Positions 31,200 to 40,518 of a DNA stretch of 64,000 bases are shown here, piece after piece. The position numbers were made by a program, and so were the translations under genes. This stretch comes from Vibrio tubiashii ATCC 19109 (GTDB lineage: Bacteria; Pseudomonadota; Gammaproteobacteria; Enterobacterales; Vibrionaceae): the NCBI RefSeq assembly GCF_000772105.1, contig NZ_CP009354.1:3038001-3102000 (forward strand), written 5' to 3'. Below the pieces are notes generated by a model, which ran no database searches, had not been told where the DNA came from, and saw only the letters and a list, made by a program, of their open reading frames with translations. Every line of letters starts with the position of its first letter. The first letter of the stretch is position 1.

Positions 31200-31429
31200 G
31201 TAAGTCTCGCTTTTGCTGCCCGAATAACTCGGGTAGACGAATTTACCTCAACAGTTGCATTAGAATGTGAGGACGATCATAAAAGCGCGCCATCATACAG
31301 ACAATAAAACTAAATTGACACCTCAAGTCGATGCTTTTATATACAAGTCCGTGGTAGATGCAGCAGCTTATACGCTCAAACCTCGAACAGCGATATGGGA
31401 GAACACTCATTCAAACATAGAGTTAGATA

Positions 31430-31458
31430 TAAAAAAGCCCGCTCGTATTGAGCGGGCT
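31430..31458 (-). terminator. Rho-independent terminator of hslU
   Basis: AGCCCGCTC / GAGCGGGCT stem with a GTATT loop; on the minus strand it is followed by TTTTTTAT. It lies 19 nt past the hslU stop. Confidence 0.9.
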
Positions 31459-31476
31459 AAACAAGCTATTGGAGAT

Positions 31477-32811
31477 CTAAAGAATAAAACGGCTTAGATC
31501 TTCATCTTCAATAGTATCGCCTAGTTTTCCTTTCACGTATGCAGCATCAATGGTTAACTTAGAACCAGACTTGTCTGTGGCTTCGAATGAAATCTCGTCC
31601 ATTAAGCGCTCCATTACTGTGTGTAAGCGGCGAGCACCAATGTTTTCTGTTGTCTCATTCACTGTCCAAGCCGCTTCTGCGATTTGAGTGATACCATCTT
31701 CAGTAAACTCAACATCGACATCTTCTGTCTTCATTAGCGCAACGTATTGCTCTGTCAGTGATGCTTTAGGCTCAGTCAGGATACGTTTGAAATCATGACT
31801 TGAAAGCGCTTCTAGTTCGACACGAATCGGTAGGCGGCCTTGCAGCTCAGGGATAAGATCCGATGGCTTAGCCACTTGGAATGCACCAGACGCAACAAAT
31901 AGAATGTGGTCTGTTTTCACCATTCCGTGCTTAGTTGAAACTGTGCTACCTTCAATCAGTGGTAGTAGGTCACGTTGCACACCTTCACGAGAGACATCAG
32001 GACCAGAACTTTCACCACGCTTACAAATCTTATCAATCTCATCGATAAATACGATACCGTTGTTCTCAACGTTAAAGATCGCCTGTTCTTTCAGCTCTTC
32101 TTGGTTCACAAGCTTAGCCGCTTCTTCTTCGGTTAGTGCTTTGAAGGCATCTTTGATCTTCAGTTTGCGCTTCTTCTTAGTATCACCCGCTAGGTTTTGG
32201 AACATACCTTGAAGCTGGTTAGTCATCTCTTCCATGCCCGGAGGAGCCATGATCTCGACACCCATTTGCGGAGCCGCAACATCGATTTCGATCTCTTTGT
32301 CGTCTAACTTGCCTTCACGAAGCTTCTTGCGGAAGATTTGACGTGTATTAGAAGCGCTATCGTCTTGCTGCTCGTTTTGACCCCAAGCATCGCGAGCTGG
32401 CGGTAGTAGAGCATCAAGAATACGCTCTTCAGCTTGCTCTTCAGCGCGGAATTTAACTTTTTCCATTGCCTGCTGATGAGTCATCTTAATTGCAACATCA
32501 GTAAGGTCGCGGATAATTGTTTCCACTTCCTTACCTACGTAGCCTACTTCGGTAAACTTCGTCGCTTCAACCTTGATAAACGGTGCATTCGCTAGTTTCG
32601 CTAGGCGGCGAGCAATTTCAGTTTTGCCCACACCGGTCGGACCGATCATGAGAATGTTTTTTGGTGTCACTTCAACACGCAAGCTCTCTTCAAGCTGCAT
32701 ACGACGCCAGCGGTTACGCAGCGCAATCGCCACAGAGCGCTTTGCATTCTCTTGGCCGATAATATGACGGTTAAGCTCATGGACAATTTCGCGAGGGGTC
32801 ATTTCAGACAT
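31477..32811 (-). CDS. hslU: HslU ATPase/unfoldase of the HslUV protease
   Basis: Clp/AAA+ unfoldase that feeds substrates to HslV. It has 444 residues with Walker [15 protein letters not shown] (about 57), Walker B VFIDEIDK (about 253), the inserted I domain (about 110-245), the GYVGKEVET pore-loop region and the C-terminal tail EDLSRFIL that docks into HslV. It is 50 nt downstream of hslV in one transcription unit, as in E. coli. Confidence 0.97.
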   Translation of the reverse strand: MSEMTPREIVHELNRHIIGQENAKRSVAIALRNRWRRMQLEESLRVEVTPKNILMIGPTGVGKTEIARRLAKLANAPFIKVEATKFTEVGYVGKEVETIIRDLTDVAIKMTHQQAMEKVKFRAEEQAEERILDALLPPARDAWGQNEQQDDSASNTRQIFRKKLREGKLDDKEIEIDVAAPQMGVEIMAPPGMEEMTNQLQGMFQNLAGDTKKKRKLKIKDAFKALTEEEAAKLVNQEELKEQAIFNVENNGIVFIDEIDKICKRGESSGPDVSREGVQRDLLPLIEGSTVSTKHGMVKTDHILFVASGAFQVAKPSDLIPELQGRLPIRVELEALSSHDFKRILTEPKASLTEQYVALMKTEDVDVEFTEDGITQIAEAAWTVNETTENIGARRLHTVMERLMDEISFEATDKSGSKLTIDAAYVKGKLGDTIEDEDLSRFIL

Positions 32812-32861
32812 AGTCAGTTTCCTTAAATTCTTATAGCCACTATCTTTGCTTGTTCAGCCGT

Positions 32862-33404
32862 TTACTCAGCTTGAGAGGCTGGGATTTCTAGTTCTTCGAT
32901 AGTGTGGTGATGGTTGGTGAACACACAGATATCACCGGCAATTTTGAGTGATTTTTCTGCGACTTCACGTGCATCTAATTCGGTATTTTCTAATAGTGCA
33001 GTAGCAGCGGCTTGGGCAAAGTTACCGCCAGAGCCAATGGCAATCAGATCGTTTTCAGGCTGTACCACATCACCGTTACCAGTAATGATCAATGATGCAG
33101 TTTCATCAGCCACGGCCAATAGTGCTTCTAACTTGCGTAAAGCACGGTCACTACGCCAGTCTTTAGCTAACTCTACTGCCGCCTTAGTCAAGTGACCTTG
33201 GTGCATTTGCAGTTTGCTTTCAAACTTTTCAAACAGCGTGAAGGCATCTGCCGTACCACCAGCAAAGCCAGCGAGCACCTTATTGTTGTACAGGCGACGC
33301 ACTTTACGAGCATTACCCTTCATTACTGTGTTACCCAGAGATACTTGTCCATCACCAGCGATGACGACTTTGTTGTTACGACGTACAGATACAATGGTAG
33401 TCAC
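32862..33404 (-). CDS. hslV: HslV peptidase (ATP-dependent protease proteolytic subunit)
   Basis: Proteasome-like threonine peptidase. The protein starts [19 protein letters not shown]. After Met removal, the N-terminal Thr is the nucleophile. The 180-residue length and [14 protein letters not shown] and [17 protein letters not shown] motifs match E. coli HslV almost residue for residue. A sigma-32-type promoter lies 40-70 nt upstream, and the octamer-array element lies just beyond it. Downstream is hslU. Confidence 0.97.
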   Translation of the reverse strand: MTTIVSVRRNNKVVIAGDGQVSLGNTVMKGNARKVRRLYNNKVLAGFAGGTADAFTLFEKFESKLQMHQGHLTKAAVELAKDWRSDRALRKLEALLAVADETASLIITGNGDVVQPENDLIAIGSGGNFAQAAATALLENTELDAREVAEKSLKIAGDICVFTNHHHTIEELEIPASQAE

Positions 33405-33443
33405 GAGTAGGGCCTCATAGTTGTTTTAATCTCAGTGTTAAAG

Positions 33444-33475
33444 ATTATATGAGGTTATAGCAAGAGGAATTCAAG
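33444..33475 (-). promoter_or_regulatory. Heat-shock (sigma-32) type promoter of hslVU
   Basis: On the minus strand, CCCCTTGAA (CTTGAA at 33470-33475) and CCTCATATAAT (33444-33454) are separated by 15 bp. This closely matches the sigma-32 consensus CTTGAA - about 13-15 bp - CCCCATNT. hslVU is a heat-shock operon in E. coli. Confidence 0.75.
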
Positions 33476-33483
33476 GGGTAATG

Positions 33484-33704
33484 GAGCTAGAGAGCTAGAG
33501 AGCTAGAGAGCTAGAGAGCTAGAGAGCTAGAGAGCTAGAGAGCTAGAGAGCTAGAGAATCTTAAAGGACTGGCGTATTGCTTCAATCCTTTTTCATTTTG
33601 GATAAATGGATAACTAACGTTGAGCCACACTTCAATAAAGAGTTAACCTAGCTATCTAGCAGGGCGGAGCCCGATCGAGTTTTCTGTAGGGCGCAGCCCG
33701 TTCC
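33484..33704. repeat. Octamer-array element, copy 3 (9 x GAGCTAGA)
   Basis: Nine perfect copies of GAGCTAGA (33484-33555) are followed by a trailer that contains a short second-type array remnant (ggataaatggataact, 33600-33615). Then comes the cctagctatctagcagggcg segment shared exactly with copy 2. Two hairpins end it: GGGC-GGA-GCCC (33662-33672) and GGGC-GCA-GCCC (33689-33699). The word ctagctatctag is an inverted form of the octamer. The left inverted repeat is not present. The first unit is 9 bp from the sigma-32 -35 element of hslV; the right end is 13 nt from the ftsN terminator. Confidence 0.82.
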
Positions 33705-33716
33705 AGCTATCCACAC

Positions 33717-33742
33717 CAAAAAACGAACCCATCAGGGTTCGC
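33717..33742 (-). terminator. Rho-independent terminator of ftsN
   Basis: On the minus strand, GCGAACCC-TGAT-GGGTTCG then TTTTTTGG, 11 nt after the ftsN stop. Confidence 0.85.
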
Positions 33743-33752
33743 TTTAATATCT

Positions 33753-34301
33753 TTACTGCGCTTCTTTCCAGATTGCACAAGGCTCGATTTTGGCGCGCTG
33801 AAGTTTGTGCTTATCGCGTTCAGCATCACGCTTAAACTTGTATGGGCCAAGCACCACACGATACCAACTGCTGCCTTCCTTCTTACGAATTTTGCTGTTA
33901 ATACCTTGGAAAGCGATATCCAGCTTACGCGCTTCAGCCTGCTGAGCAGTCTTATAGGCGCCACACTGCATTATGTATGGAATCTCCGACACTACTTGCT
34001 CTTTCGCTTTTACCTCAACTTCACGACTTGGCAAGGTATCGACGTAATCCCATTTCTCTTCCGGAGGAGGTGGTAACTTCGCTTGAGGTTTTGGTTTAGG
34101 CTTAGGTTTTACCGACTCTGCTACAGGTGCAGGCGGTTCTGGATCGGTACTCAGAACATACAACCCATAGCCAAATACGCTCGCCAATAGAATGGCAAGT
34201 AAACCACTTCGCCAAGGTTTGCGTCGTGGGGCAGACTTTTTCTTTGCAGGCTTGCGGCTACTTCCGCCACGGCCTCTTTTTACGTAATCTCGATTCGCCA
34301 C
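33753..34301 (-). CDS. ftsN: Cell division protein FtsN (short form)
   Basis: Bitopic inner-membrane protein that triggers septal peptidoglycan synthesis. Residues 1-30 are basic cytoplasmic (MANRDYVKRGRGGSSRKP). One TM helix spans about 32-50, a Pro/Lys linker (PKPKPKPQAKLPPPPEEKWDY) follows, and the C-terminal SPOR domain (about 105-182) binds denuded glycan. The pair of cysteines that forms the SPOR disulfide in E. coli FtsN is present (YIMQCGAY and EPCAIW). At 182 residues it is much shorter than E. coli FtsN (319), because the linker is short. Order cytR-ftsN-hslVU is conserved. Confidence 0.92.
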   Translation of the reverse strand: MANRDYVKRGRGGSSRKPAKKKSAPRRKPWRSGLLAILLASVFGYGLYVLSTDPEPPAPVAESVKPKPKPKPQAKLPPPPEEKWDYVDTLPSREVEVKAKEQVVSEIPYIMQCGAYKTAQQAEARKLDIAFQGINSKIRKKEGSSWYRVVLGPYKFKRDAERDKHKLQRAKIEPCAIWKEAQ

Positions 34302-34377
34302 TAGTAAACATCAATACCATCAATTACCACTGCCGATATGTTAAAGCAGATTGTGCAGTTATGACAGAGTAGAAATG

Positions 34378-34405
34378 GAAGCGGCGCATCAAAAATGCGC
34401 CGCTT
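34378..34405 (-). terminator. Rho-independent terminator of cytR
   Basis: GCGGCGCAT / ATGCGCCGC stem around CAAAA; on the minus strand the tail is TTCCATTTC, a moderate T-tract. It lies 15 nt after the cytR stop. Confidence 0.75.
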
Positions 34406-34419
34406 GCAAAGGTTGGACT

Positions 34420-35427
34420 CTAAAGCACTCTTGGTGGCGCAGCGCTTTCACGTACCACCAGCTTGGTTTCAAGCAATCTCGACCCTGCGCGAACATCATG
34501 CCCACGCAGCAGCTCAAGCATCATAAGCATTGCTTGACGGCCAATTTCATAGCGAGGCTGAGAAATGGTCGTTAACGGTGGATCGCAGTATTGAGCAAAG
34601 TGAATATCATCAAACCCTACAATGGAGAGGTCTTGCGGAACACGCAGACCTAGCTTCTTCGCCTCTTGAATCGCCCCAATCGCCATTGCATCGTTATGAC
34701 AGAACACCGCTGTCGGCGCATCTGGTAATGCTAGCAATTGGCGGATTGCTTTCGCTCCAGCCTCAAAGGTGAAATCACCGGAAGTGCAGTAATTCGGGTT
34801 CATGGTGATCCCTGCACGTCTAAGGGCCTGCTGATAACCTTGATGACGGAACTGACATAGTACCGCTGTTTCAGGGCCTGAGATTTGTGCAATTCGCTTA
34901 TGACCCATCTGCGTTAGGTAGTTAACCGCTTCAAAGGCAGAAGTTAGGTTGTCGATATGTACAGTAGGTAGTTCTAATTCAGGTGCAAACTCACAAGCCA
35001 TTACCATAGGCGGTAAGTTCTTTTGTTCAGGTTTACTGACATCAAAAGGAAGATCGGTACCAAGCAGCAACATACCATCCGCTTGCTTAGTAAATACTAG
35101 GTTTACAAATGAGCTTTCACGCTTCTTCTGCTGCCCACTATCGCCAAGCAAAACGATGTATCCGTGCTCCATTGCCGCATCTTCAATTCCTCGAATGATC
35201 TCGGTGTAGTAGGGATCACAAATATCTGGAATGATTGCGATGATTGTTTTTGATTCGTTACGACGCAAGTTGCGCGCCAACGAGTTTGGTGAATAACCAG
35301 CTTCTAAAACAGCATCTTCGACTCTTTTCCTTGTCGCTGACGATACCTTTTCTGGATTCATTAGCGCTCTAGACACTGTCGCTGTTGAAACTCCCGCAAG
35401 CTGGGCAACATCCTTCATTGTCGCCAT
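34420..35427 (-). CDS. cytR: LacI-family transcriptional regulator CytR
   Basis: Repressor of nucleoside uptake and catabolism genes, working with CRP; in vibrios it also affects biofilm and competence. The 335-residue protein has the LacI-family N-terminal helix-turn-helix MATMKDVAQLAGVSTATVSR, the hinge helix (about 45-58, YSPNSLARNLR) and a periplasmic-binding-protein-like effector domain. Its place between priA and ftsN matches E. coli cytR. It has its own 357-nt upstream region and its own terminator. Confidence 0.93.
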   Translation of the reverse strand: MATMKDVAQLAGVSTATVSRALMNPEKVSSATRKRVEDAVLEAGYSPNSLARNLRRNESKTIIAIIPDICDPYYTEIIRGIEDAAMEHGYIVLLGDSGQQKKRESSFVNLVFTKQADGMLLLGTDLPFDVSKPEQKNLPPMVMACEFAPELELPTVHIDNLTSAFEAVNYLTQMGHKRIAQISGPETAVLCQFRHQGYQQALRRAGITMNPNYCTSGDFTFEAGAKAIRQLLALPDAPTAVFCHNDAMAIGAIQEAKKLGLRVPQDLSIVGFDDIHFAQYCDPPLTTISQPRYEIGRQAMLMMLELLRGHDVRAGSRLLETKLVVRESAAPPRVL

Positions 35428-35784
35428 ATTTAATTAACCCTCTTCATTTCCAAATTGGCAGCTCAAACGCCACCTAAGCCTCTAGTTGAAATGCATCTCA
35501 TCGGTTGAACGGCCAAATTGATGTCGACTTGTAGGCTAAAATACCTATCTTCTCATTTATTTGCACTGAGCAAACGTTTAACTCACACACTATGGCCTGA
35601 GAGCAACATATTGCACAAGACCTAGTTTATTCATTTCAAAACACAAAGTTACGGGAGATTTAACAAAATCGGCAGGCAATAGGAGACCTGAATCACAAAT
35701 AAATGAAAAAGGTGTGAATATGAAGAAACTCAATAGCTACCCGTCGCAGGAAGTCGCAAAAAATGGGGGTAAATTACCATGTAA
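35428..35784. promoter_or_regulatory. cytR upstream region with a PurR/CytR-like operator
   Basis: 357 nt between the cytR start and the priA stop. GCAAACGTTT at 35570-35579 (within GAGCAAACGTTTAACT, 35569-35584) has the CG-centred palindrome of LacI/PurR-type operators, with two mismatches to the PurR consensus. It is about 145 bp before cytR and could serve autoregulation or PurR. A candidate 22-codon ORF lies at 35720-35788. Otherwise I see nothing. Confidence 0.45.
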
Positions 35785-35788
35785 TTAG
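35720..35788 (+). CDS. Possible 22-residue small ORF
   Basis: ATG with AAGGTGTGA upstream at good spacing, encoding MKKLNSYPSQEVAKNGGKLP plus CN and a TAG stop. It runs opposite to priA and cytR and overlaps the last bases of priA by 4 nt. I do not recognise it, and a chance ORF of this length is common; the start and ribosome-binding site are the only support. Confidence 0.18.
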   Translation: MKKLNSYPSQEVAKNGGKLPCN

Positions 35789-37986
35789 CTCAGATCTTGT
35801 GGCTCAATATCTAAACTCCAGCGCACTTTCTTCGCATTCGGCAACATTTGGATTGCAGGCTTAGCGCTTGCAAGTAACTTTTGCATCACAGGGCGGCTTT
35901 GGGTTTGCAGCAGCAGTTGCCAACGATACTTACCCGCGCGTTTTGCTAGCGGTGCAGGTGTCGGACCAAGCACTTGGCAATAATCATCAAACAGAGGATG
36001 CGCCTCTAGTGTATGGCGAACCTGGCGAAGAAACTCCTCGACGGGCTGAGAGTGGTTAGCTTCCGCTTTAAACAGAGTCAGAAACGAATACGGTGGTAAC
36101 TGCGCTAGCTTTCTCTCTTGCAAAGCCGTTTCGGCGAAGTGGCGATAACTCTTAGTTAATAACGCTTGCAGTAGGCTATGTTCTGGGTGGTGGGTTTGCA
36201 GCACCACCTCTCCCGGCTTGCTTGCGCGCCCTGCCCGTCCCGCTACCTGTATAAACAATTGTGCCAGACGCTCAGACGCACGGAAATCACTGCTGTAAAG
36301 AGAACCATCCACATCTAATAGTGCTACCAGAGTAACGTCTGGGAAGTGATGACCTTTAGCCAACATTTGCGTACCAATCAAGATCTGATACTCACCATTA
36401 CGAATCGCACCTAGCGCATTCTCTAAGCTGCCTTTTCGGCGAGTGCTGTCTCGATCAATTCGAATGGTTTTAAACTCAGGAAAGAGTTCAGCAAGCTGTT
36501 TTTCTAACTGCTCGGTTCCCACACCTACTGTCACCAAGTGCGTGGAACCACAGCCCTGACATTGATGAATAATCGGTTGCTGTGAGCCACAGTGGTGGCA
36601 GCGAATTTCATTGCTGTTCTGGTGATAGGTATAGTAAGCATCACAGCGCTTACATTCCGCAATCCAACCACATTCATGACACATCAACGCTGGAGAAAAG
36701 CCGCGTCGGTTTAAAAACAGCATCACTTGGTTGCCTGCCTTTAAATGGCGGCGCATTTCGGCGATGAGTGGCGCAGAAAGACCACTTTCTAGATATAGCC
36801 CTTTAACATCGAGCACTTTGTTGGTCGTTGGCGTCGCCGCTCCCGCTCGGGAAGAAAGCACTAAATGATGGTACTTACCACTCAAGGCGTTATGTAGAGT
36901 TTCTAAAGCTGGCGTGGCTGAGCCAAGTACAATGGGGATCTGCTCTTTGTTGGCACGCATCACTGCCACATCACGCGCATGGTAGCGCAGACTATCTTGC
37001 TGCTTATACGAAGCATCATGCTCTTCATCAACAATGATAATGCCAAGGTTGGCAAAAGGCGTGAGCAGTGCAGAGCGAGTACCAATCACAATGCCAGCGG
37101 CGTTATCACGCGCGCTAAGCCAAGCGTTAAGTCGCTCTGTATCATTTAAACCAGAGTGCACTACCTCAACTGGAACATTAAAACGTTTTCTAAACCGGTT
37201 AATGGTTTGCGGCGTTAACCCTATCTCGGGCACAAGAACTAGCGCTTGCCTGCCTTGCTCAAGCACAGGCTTAATCAGGTTGAGGTACACTTCCGTTTTA
37301 CCAGATCCCGTTACCCCCTCTAACAGGTAACAAGCGAAACCTTCATTACTATTCACTGTCGCAATCGCCACCGCCTGCTCAGAGTTTAGCTTTGGCTTAT
37401 CGACATCAGCTTCAACGTCATGTTTCCACTCACGAATCACTGGTCTTTTTTCTATCGATTCAATCCAGCCTTTTTCCGCTAAGGTCTTTAGCACAGATGA
37501 ACTGATCTCTTCATCGACAAAACGCTGATGCGGAATCGAGCCTGACTCCAGCATATGCATCACTTTGGCTTGTTTAACCGCGCGGCCGAAACCCGCCATC
37601 AATTGGTCGCGACCACTCGCGGTGAGCTGCCATTCCACCAGCGTCGCGAAATCAGCGTCTTTACCTTTTCGCAGTGCACTTGGCATGGCATTAAACAAAG
37701 TGTCACCAAGCGGATACTGGTAAAACTGACTACACCAAAAGAGTAAGGAGTAGAGCTTTTCAGGCCACACAGGCTGGTTATCCAACACATGCTTAATCGG
37801 CTTAAGCTTATCAAGGCTGAACTCTGACTCATTCACCAACGCGGTGACAATGCCAACCAGAGTTTGACGACCAAAAGGGACAGAGACACGCCCACCTATG
37901 ATAGGAAATAGGTGGTTAGGGATCTGATAATCAAACTGTTTGTCGAGAGGCACAGGCAATGCCACGCGCGCAATTGTTGGTCGCAT
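35785..37986 (-). CDS. priA: Primosomal protein N' (replication restart helicase PriA)
   Basis: 3'-5' helicase that reloads the replisome at stalled forks. The 733 residues comprise an N-terminal 3'-DNA-binding domain (MRPTIARVALPVPLDKQFDY), helicase lobes with Walker A LEGVTGSGKTEVYL (about 222) and the DEEH box (IIIVDEEHDASYKQ), and a zinc-binding insertion with eight cysteines (CHECGWIAECKRC and CHHCG...CQGCG, about 430-480). The C-terminal helicase motifs include QVAGRAGRASKPGEVVLQT. It is divergent from rpmE as in E. coli. Confidence 0.97.
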   Translation of the reverse strand: MRPTIARVALPVPLDKQFDYQIPNHLFPIIGGRVSVPFGRQTLVGIVTALVNESEFSLDKLKPIKHVLDNQPVWPEKLYSLLFWCSQFYQYPLGDTLFNAMPSALRKGKDADFATLVEWQLTASGRDQLMAGFGRAVKQAKVMHMLESGSIPHQRFVDEEISSSVLKTLAEKGWIESIEKRPVIREWKHDVEADVDKPKLNSEQAVAIATVNSNEGFACYLLEGVTGSGKTEVYLNLIKPVLEQGRQALVLVPEIGLTPQTINRFRKRFNVPVEVVHSGLNDTERLNAWLSARDNAAGIVIGTRSALLTPFANLGIIIVDEEHDASYKQQDSLRYHARDVAVMRANKEQIPIVLGSATPALETLHNALSGKYHHLVLSSRAGAATPTTNKVLDVKGLYLESGLSAPLIAEMRRHLKAGNQVMLFLNRRGFSPALMCHECGWIAECKRCDAYYTYHQNSNEIRCHHCGSQQPIIHQCQGCGSTHLVTVGVGTEQLEKQLAELFPEFKTIRIDRDSTRRKGSLENALGAIRNGEYQILIGTQMLAKGHHFPDVTLVALLDVDGSLYSSDFRASERLAQLFIQVAGRAGRASKPGEVVLQTHHPEHSLLQALLTKSYRHFAETALQERKLAQLPPYSFLTLFKAEANHSQPVEEFLRQVRHTLEAHPLFDDYCQVLGPTPAPLAKRAGKYRWQLLLQTQSRPVMQKLLASAKPAIQMLPNAKKVRWSLDIEPQDLS

Positions 37987-38199
37987 AATAGGCTATACAG
38001 CTAAGTGAGAGGTTACGTAGGCTAGTCTAAGGGAAAAGCCTAGCAGTGGAAAGAGAGCGTGATTCAAGCATCAAGAATAACTTAGGCTAAAAAAGTAGCG
38101 ATTTCGGGTCTAAACTGGTTGATCCTAAGTCAGGTATTCATTACTATATCGCGCCTTAGTGATATGGCTAGCTTTACAGCAGCGGTATCCGAAAAGGTT

Positions 38200-38269
38200 T
38201 TTTATTAACTACGTGTGGTGTCCGGCTTAGAATCGGATAGCGACACGGCCTATATTTAGAGGTTCTCCC
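38200..38269 (+). promoter_or_regulatory. rpmE 5' leader with a hairpin, possible L31 autoregulatory element
   Basis: GTGTCCGG (38218-38225) can pair with CGG and GACAC (to about 38246) around GCTTAGAAT, giving an interrupted hairpin 25 nt upstream of the rpmE start. E. coli rpmE is translationally autoregulated by L31 through its leader, so this structure may be the equivalent. The rest of the priA/rpmE divergent region (37987-38199) shows no clear sites. Confidence 0.4.
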
Positions 38270-38488
38270 ATGAAAGCTGGTATCCACCCAGAATACAAAG
38301 CAGTAAAAGCGACTTGTTCTTGCGGTAACTCTTTTGAGTTCAACTCAACTCTAGCTAAAGAGTCTATCCACCTAGACGTATGTGACAAATGTCACCCATT
38401 CTACACTGGTAAGCAACGTATCGTTGATACAGGCGGCCGTGTTGATCGCTTCAACAAGCGTTTCGGTGCTCTATCAAGCAAGAAATAA
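38270..38488 (+). CDS. rpmE: 50S ribosomal protein L31, zinc-binding form
   Basis: A 72-residue L31 (bL31). The four zinc-ligand cysteines are present (C16 and C18 in ATCSCGN; C37 and C40 in [10 protein letters not shown]). The C-terminal [15 protein letters not shown] is the family signature. This is the C+ paralogue, usually made when zinc is sufficient, so a C- paralogue (ykgM type) may exist elsewhere. A GAGG ribosome binding site lies about 8 nt before the ATG. Confidence 0.97.
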   Translation: MKAGIHPEYKAVKATCSCGNSFEFNSTLAKESIHLDVCDKCHPFYTGKQRIVDTGGRVDRFNKRFGALSSKK

Positions 38489-38507
38489 TTTCTTCTTAGC
38501 CGAATCT

Positions 38508-38536
38508 AAAAAGGACGCTCAGGCGTCCTTTTTTGT
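38508..38536 (+). terminator. Rho-independent terminator of rpmE
   Basis: AAAAGGACGC-TCAG-GCGTCCTTTT followed by TT, 20 nt after the stop. Confidence 0.9.
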
Positions 38537-38744
38537 TATCTGTCACTCACGCAATATCCATTTTGCAGAGTAATCTATTATTAATTTTAATATTCTCTAG
38601 CCATATCTCTGTTCATCTGGTCTTATCTCCAGTCATTTACTACTTTTTATTGCTTCGGCTCGCATTCTGACCTAGGCAGCTTGACTTAGTTACTCTAGAA
38701 TGGATTTCCCCATTCCATATAATTATTAATGAGTACCTACACCT

Positions 38745-40022
38745 ATGTCAGACGACAATCGCCAAGAAGTATCCCCAGAAGAACAATTTCGTCAGCAAGC
38801 TTTGGATTATCATGCTTACCCAACTCCAGGTAAAATTGCAGTCGCACTAACAACACCAGCAGAAACGGCTAAAGATCTTGCTCTAGCCTATAGCCCTGGT
38901 GTAGCAGAGCCTGTACGTGAAATCGCACAAAACGCTGACAACGTCTACAAGTACACATCAAAAGGCAACATGGTTGCTGTTATCTCAAATGGTACGGCGA
39001 TTCTTGGTCTTGGCAACTTAGGTCCTCTAGCATCTAAACCTGTAATGGAAGGTAAATCGCTGCTTTTCAAACGCTTTGCGGGCTTAGATTCAATTGATAT
39101 TGAAGTAAAGCACCGTACTATCGAAGAGTTTGTCGATACCGTTGCTAACATCGCCGATACTTTTGGCGGTATTAACTTAGAAGACATCAAAGCGCCAGAC
39201 TGTTTCGAAATCGAAAAGCAGTTGATTGAGCGTTGTGATGTACCTGTTTTCCACGATGACCAGCACGGTACGGCGATTGTTACCGCGGCAGGTATGCTTA
39301 ATGCCATTGAACTTCAAGGGAAGAAGTTAGAAGACGCAACGATTGTGTGTCTCGGTGCAGGTGCAGCAGCAGTAGCATGTATGGAGCTACTGATTAAGTG
39401 TGGCGCGATGCGTGAGAAAATCTACATGCTTGACCGTAAAGGTGTTATCCACACTCGTCGTGACGATCTTAACGAATACAAACAGCTATTCGCCAACAAC
39501 ACCGATAAGCGCACACTAGAAGACGTTATCGAAGGTGCTGACCTGTTCCTTGGTGTATCAGGCCCTAACCTACTCTCACCAGAAGCTCTTCAGTTGATGG
39601 CAGACAAACCTGTGGTCTTTGCGTGTTCTAACCCAGATCCAGAGATCAAACCTGAACTTGCTCACGATGTACGTAGTGATCTGATCATGGGTACTGGTCG
39701 TAGTGATTACCCTAACCAAGTGAATAACGTGCTGTGTTTCCCATTCATCTTCCGCGGTGCGCTAGACGTGCGCGCAAGTGAAATTAACGATGAGATGAAA
39801 CTGGCAGCGGTTGACGCTATTCGCCAACTAGCGAAAGAAGAAGTGCCAGCTGAAGTCCTAGCAGCTGCTGGCGTTGATGCTCTGTCGTTTGGTCCTGGCT
39901 ATATCATTCCAAAACCAATGGATTCGCGTCTACTACCTCGTGTTGCTAAAGCCGTTGCTCAGGCCGCTGTTGACTCAGGTGTTGCTCGCATTGAAATGCC
40001 AGAAAACTACATGGCCGAATAA
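38745..40022 (+). CDS. maeB: Malic enzyme, short MaeB type
   Basis: Oxidative decarboxylation of malate to pyruvate with NAD(P)H formation. The 425 residues show the malic enzyme domain (ALTTPAETAKDLALAYSPGVAEPV; key residues in YSPGV), the metal-binding IEDIKAPDCFEIE-type segment (NLEDIKAPDCF) followed by VFHDDQHGTAIV, and the nucleotide-binding IVCLGAGAAAVAC. E. coli MaeB is about 760 residues because of a C-terminal phosphotransacetylase-like domain; this protein lacks it. The NAD versus NADP preference cannot be judged here. It is a single gene between rpmE and metJ, in the place where E. coli has yiiX. Confidence 0.9.
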   Translation: MSDDNRQEVSPEEQFRQQALDYHAYPTPGKIAVALTTPAETAKDLALAYSPGVAEPVREIAQNADNVYKYTSKGNMVAVISNGTAILGLGNLGPLASKPVMEGKSLLFKRFAGLDSIDIEVKHRTIEEFVDTVANIADTFGGINLEDIKAPDCFEIEKQLIERCDVPVFHDDQHGTAIVTAAGMLNAIELQGKKLEDATIVCLGAGAAAVACMELLIKCGAMREKIYMLDRKGVIHTRRDDLNEYKQLFANNTDKRTLEDVIEGADLFLGVSGPNLLSPEALQLMADKPVVFACSNPDPEIKPELAHDVRSDLIMGTGRSDYPNQVNNVLCFPFIFRGALDVRASEINDEMKLAAVDAIRQLAKEEVPAEVLAAAGVDALSFGPGYIIPKPMDSRLLPRVAKAVAQAAVDSGVARIEMPENYMAE

Positions 40023-40048
40023 ATTGGCTGAGTAATCTCTTCAAGAAC

Positions 40049-40083
40049 GAAAAAACCGCTGTTAAGACAGCGGTTTTTTTTAA
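40049..40083. terminator. Terminator between maeB and metJ (bidirectional)
   Basis: AAAAACCGCTGT-TAAG-ACAGCGGTTTTTTTT stem with A-tract left and T-run right; it can end both maeB (+) and metJ (-). Confidence 0.9.
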
Positions 40084-40127
40084 TTTCAGTTTCGTCAGCG
40101 TGCGAAAATTAGGTGCGACTATTTTTA

Positions 40128-40445
40128 TTATTCGTCGAAAGATTCGAACTCAATTCCCATCTCTGTCATCAGTTTTTTCACTTCAGCAGGAAGATCGTCT
40201 GGGCGGTCTTTACGTAAATCTTCATCGGTCGGCAGTGGCTGCCCGGTATATGCATGCAAAAAAGCTTCACACAATAGCTCGCTGTTTGTTGCGTGGCGCA
40301 GGTTATTAATCTGGCGGCGGGTACGCTCATCAGTCAAAACCTTTAATACTTTCAATGGAATAGAAACTGTAATCTTCTTTACTTGTTCGCTTTTCTTTCC
40401 ATGCTCAGCATATGGGCTAATGTATTCGCCATTCCAATCTGCCAT
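40128..40445 (-). CDS. metJ: Methionine repressor MetJ
   Basis: S-adenosylmethionine-dependent ribbon-helix-helix repressor of methionine biosynthesis. The 105 residues include the DNA-contacting beta-strand [16 protein letters not shown] (about 23-38) and the conserved [23 protein letters not shown]. Length and sequence are almost those of E. coli MetJ. It is divergent from metBL, and four MET boxes lie in between, so it probably represses both. Confidence 0.97.
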   Translation of the reverse strand: MADWNGEYISPYAEHGKKSEQVKKITVSIPLKVLKVLTDERTRRQINNLRHATNSELLCEAFLHAYTGQPLPTDEDLRKDRPDDLPAEVKKLMTEMGIEFESFDE

Positions 40446-40518
40446 TGCGCACCTTTCGTTATTTTTTATGGTTGAAAATAGAATCCCTAATTTTAGCGGT
40501 ATTTATAGCCACAAGCAA

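Noticed and set aside
31267..31497. 76-codon rightward ORF between the BCCT gene and hslU
   Set aside because: It spans the hslU terminator and overlaps the end of hslU; no recognisable domain.
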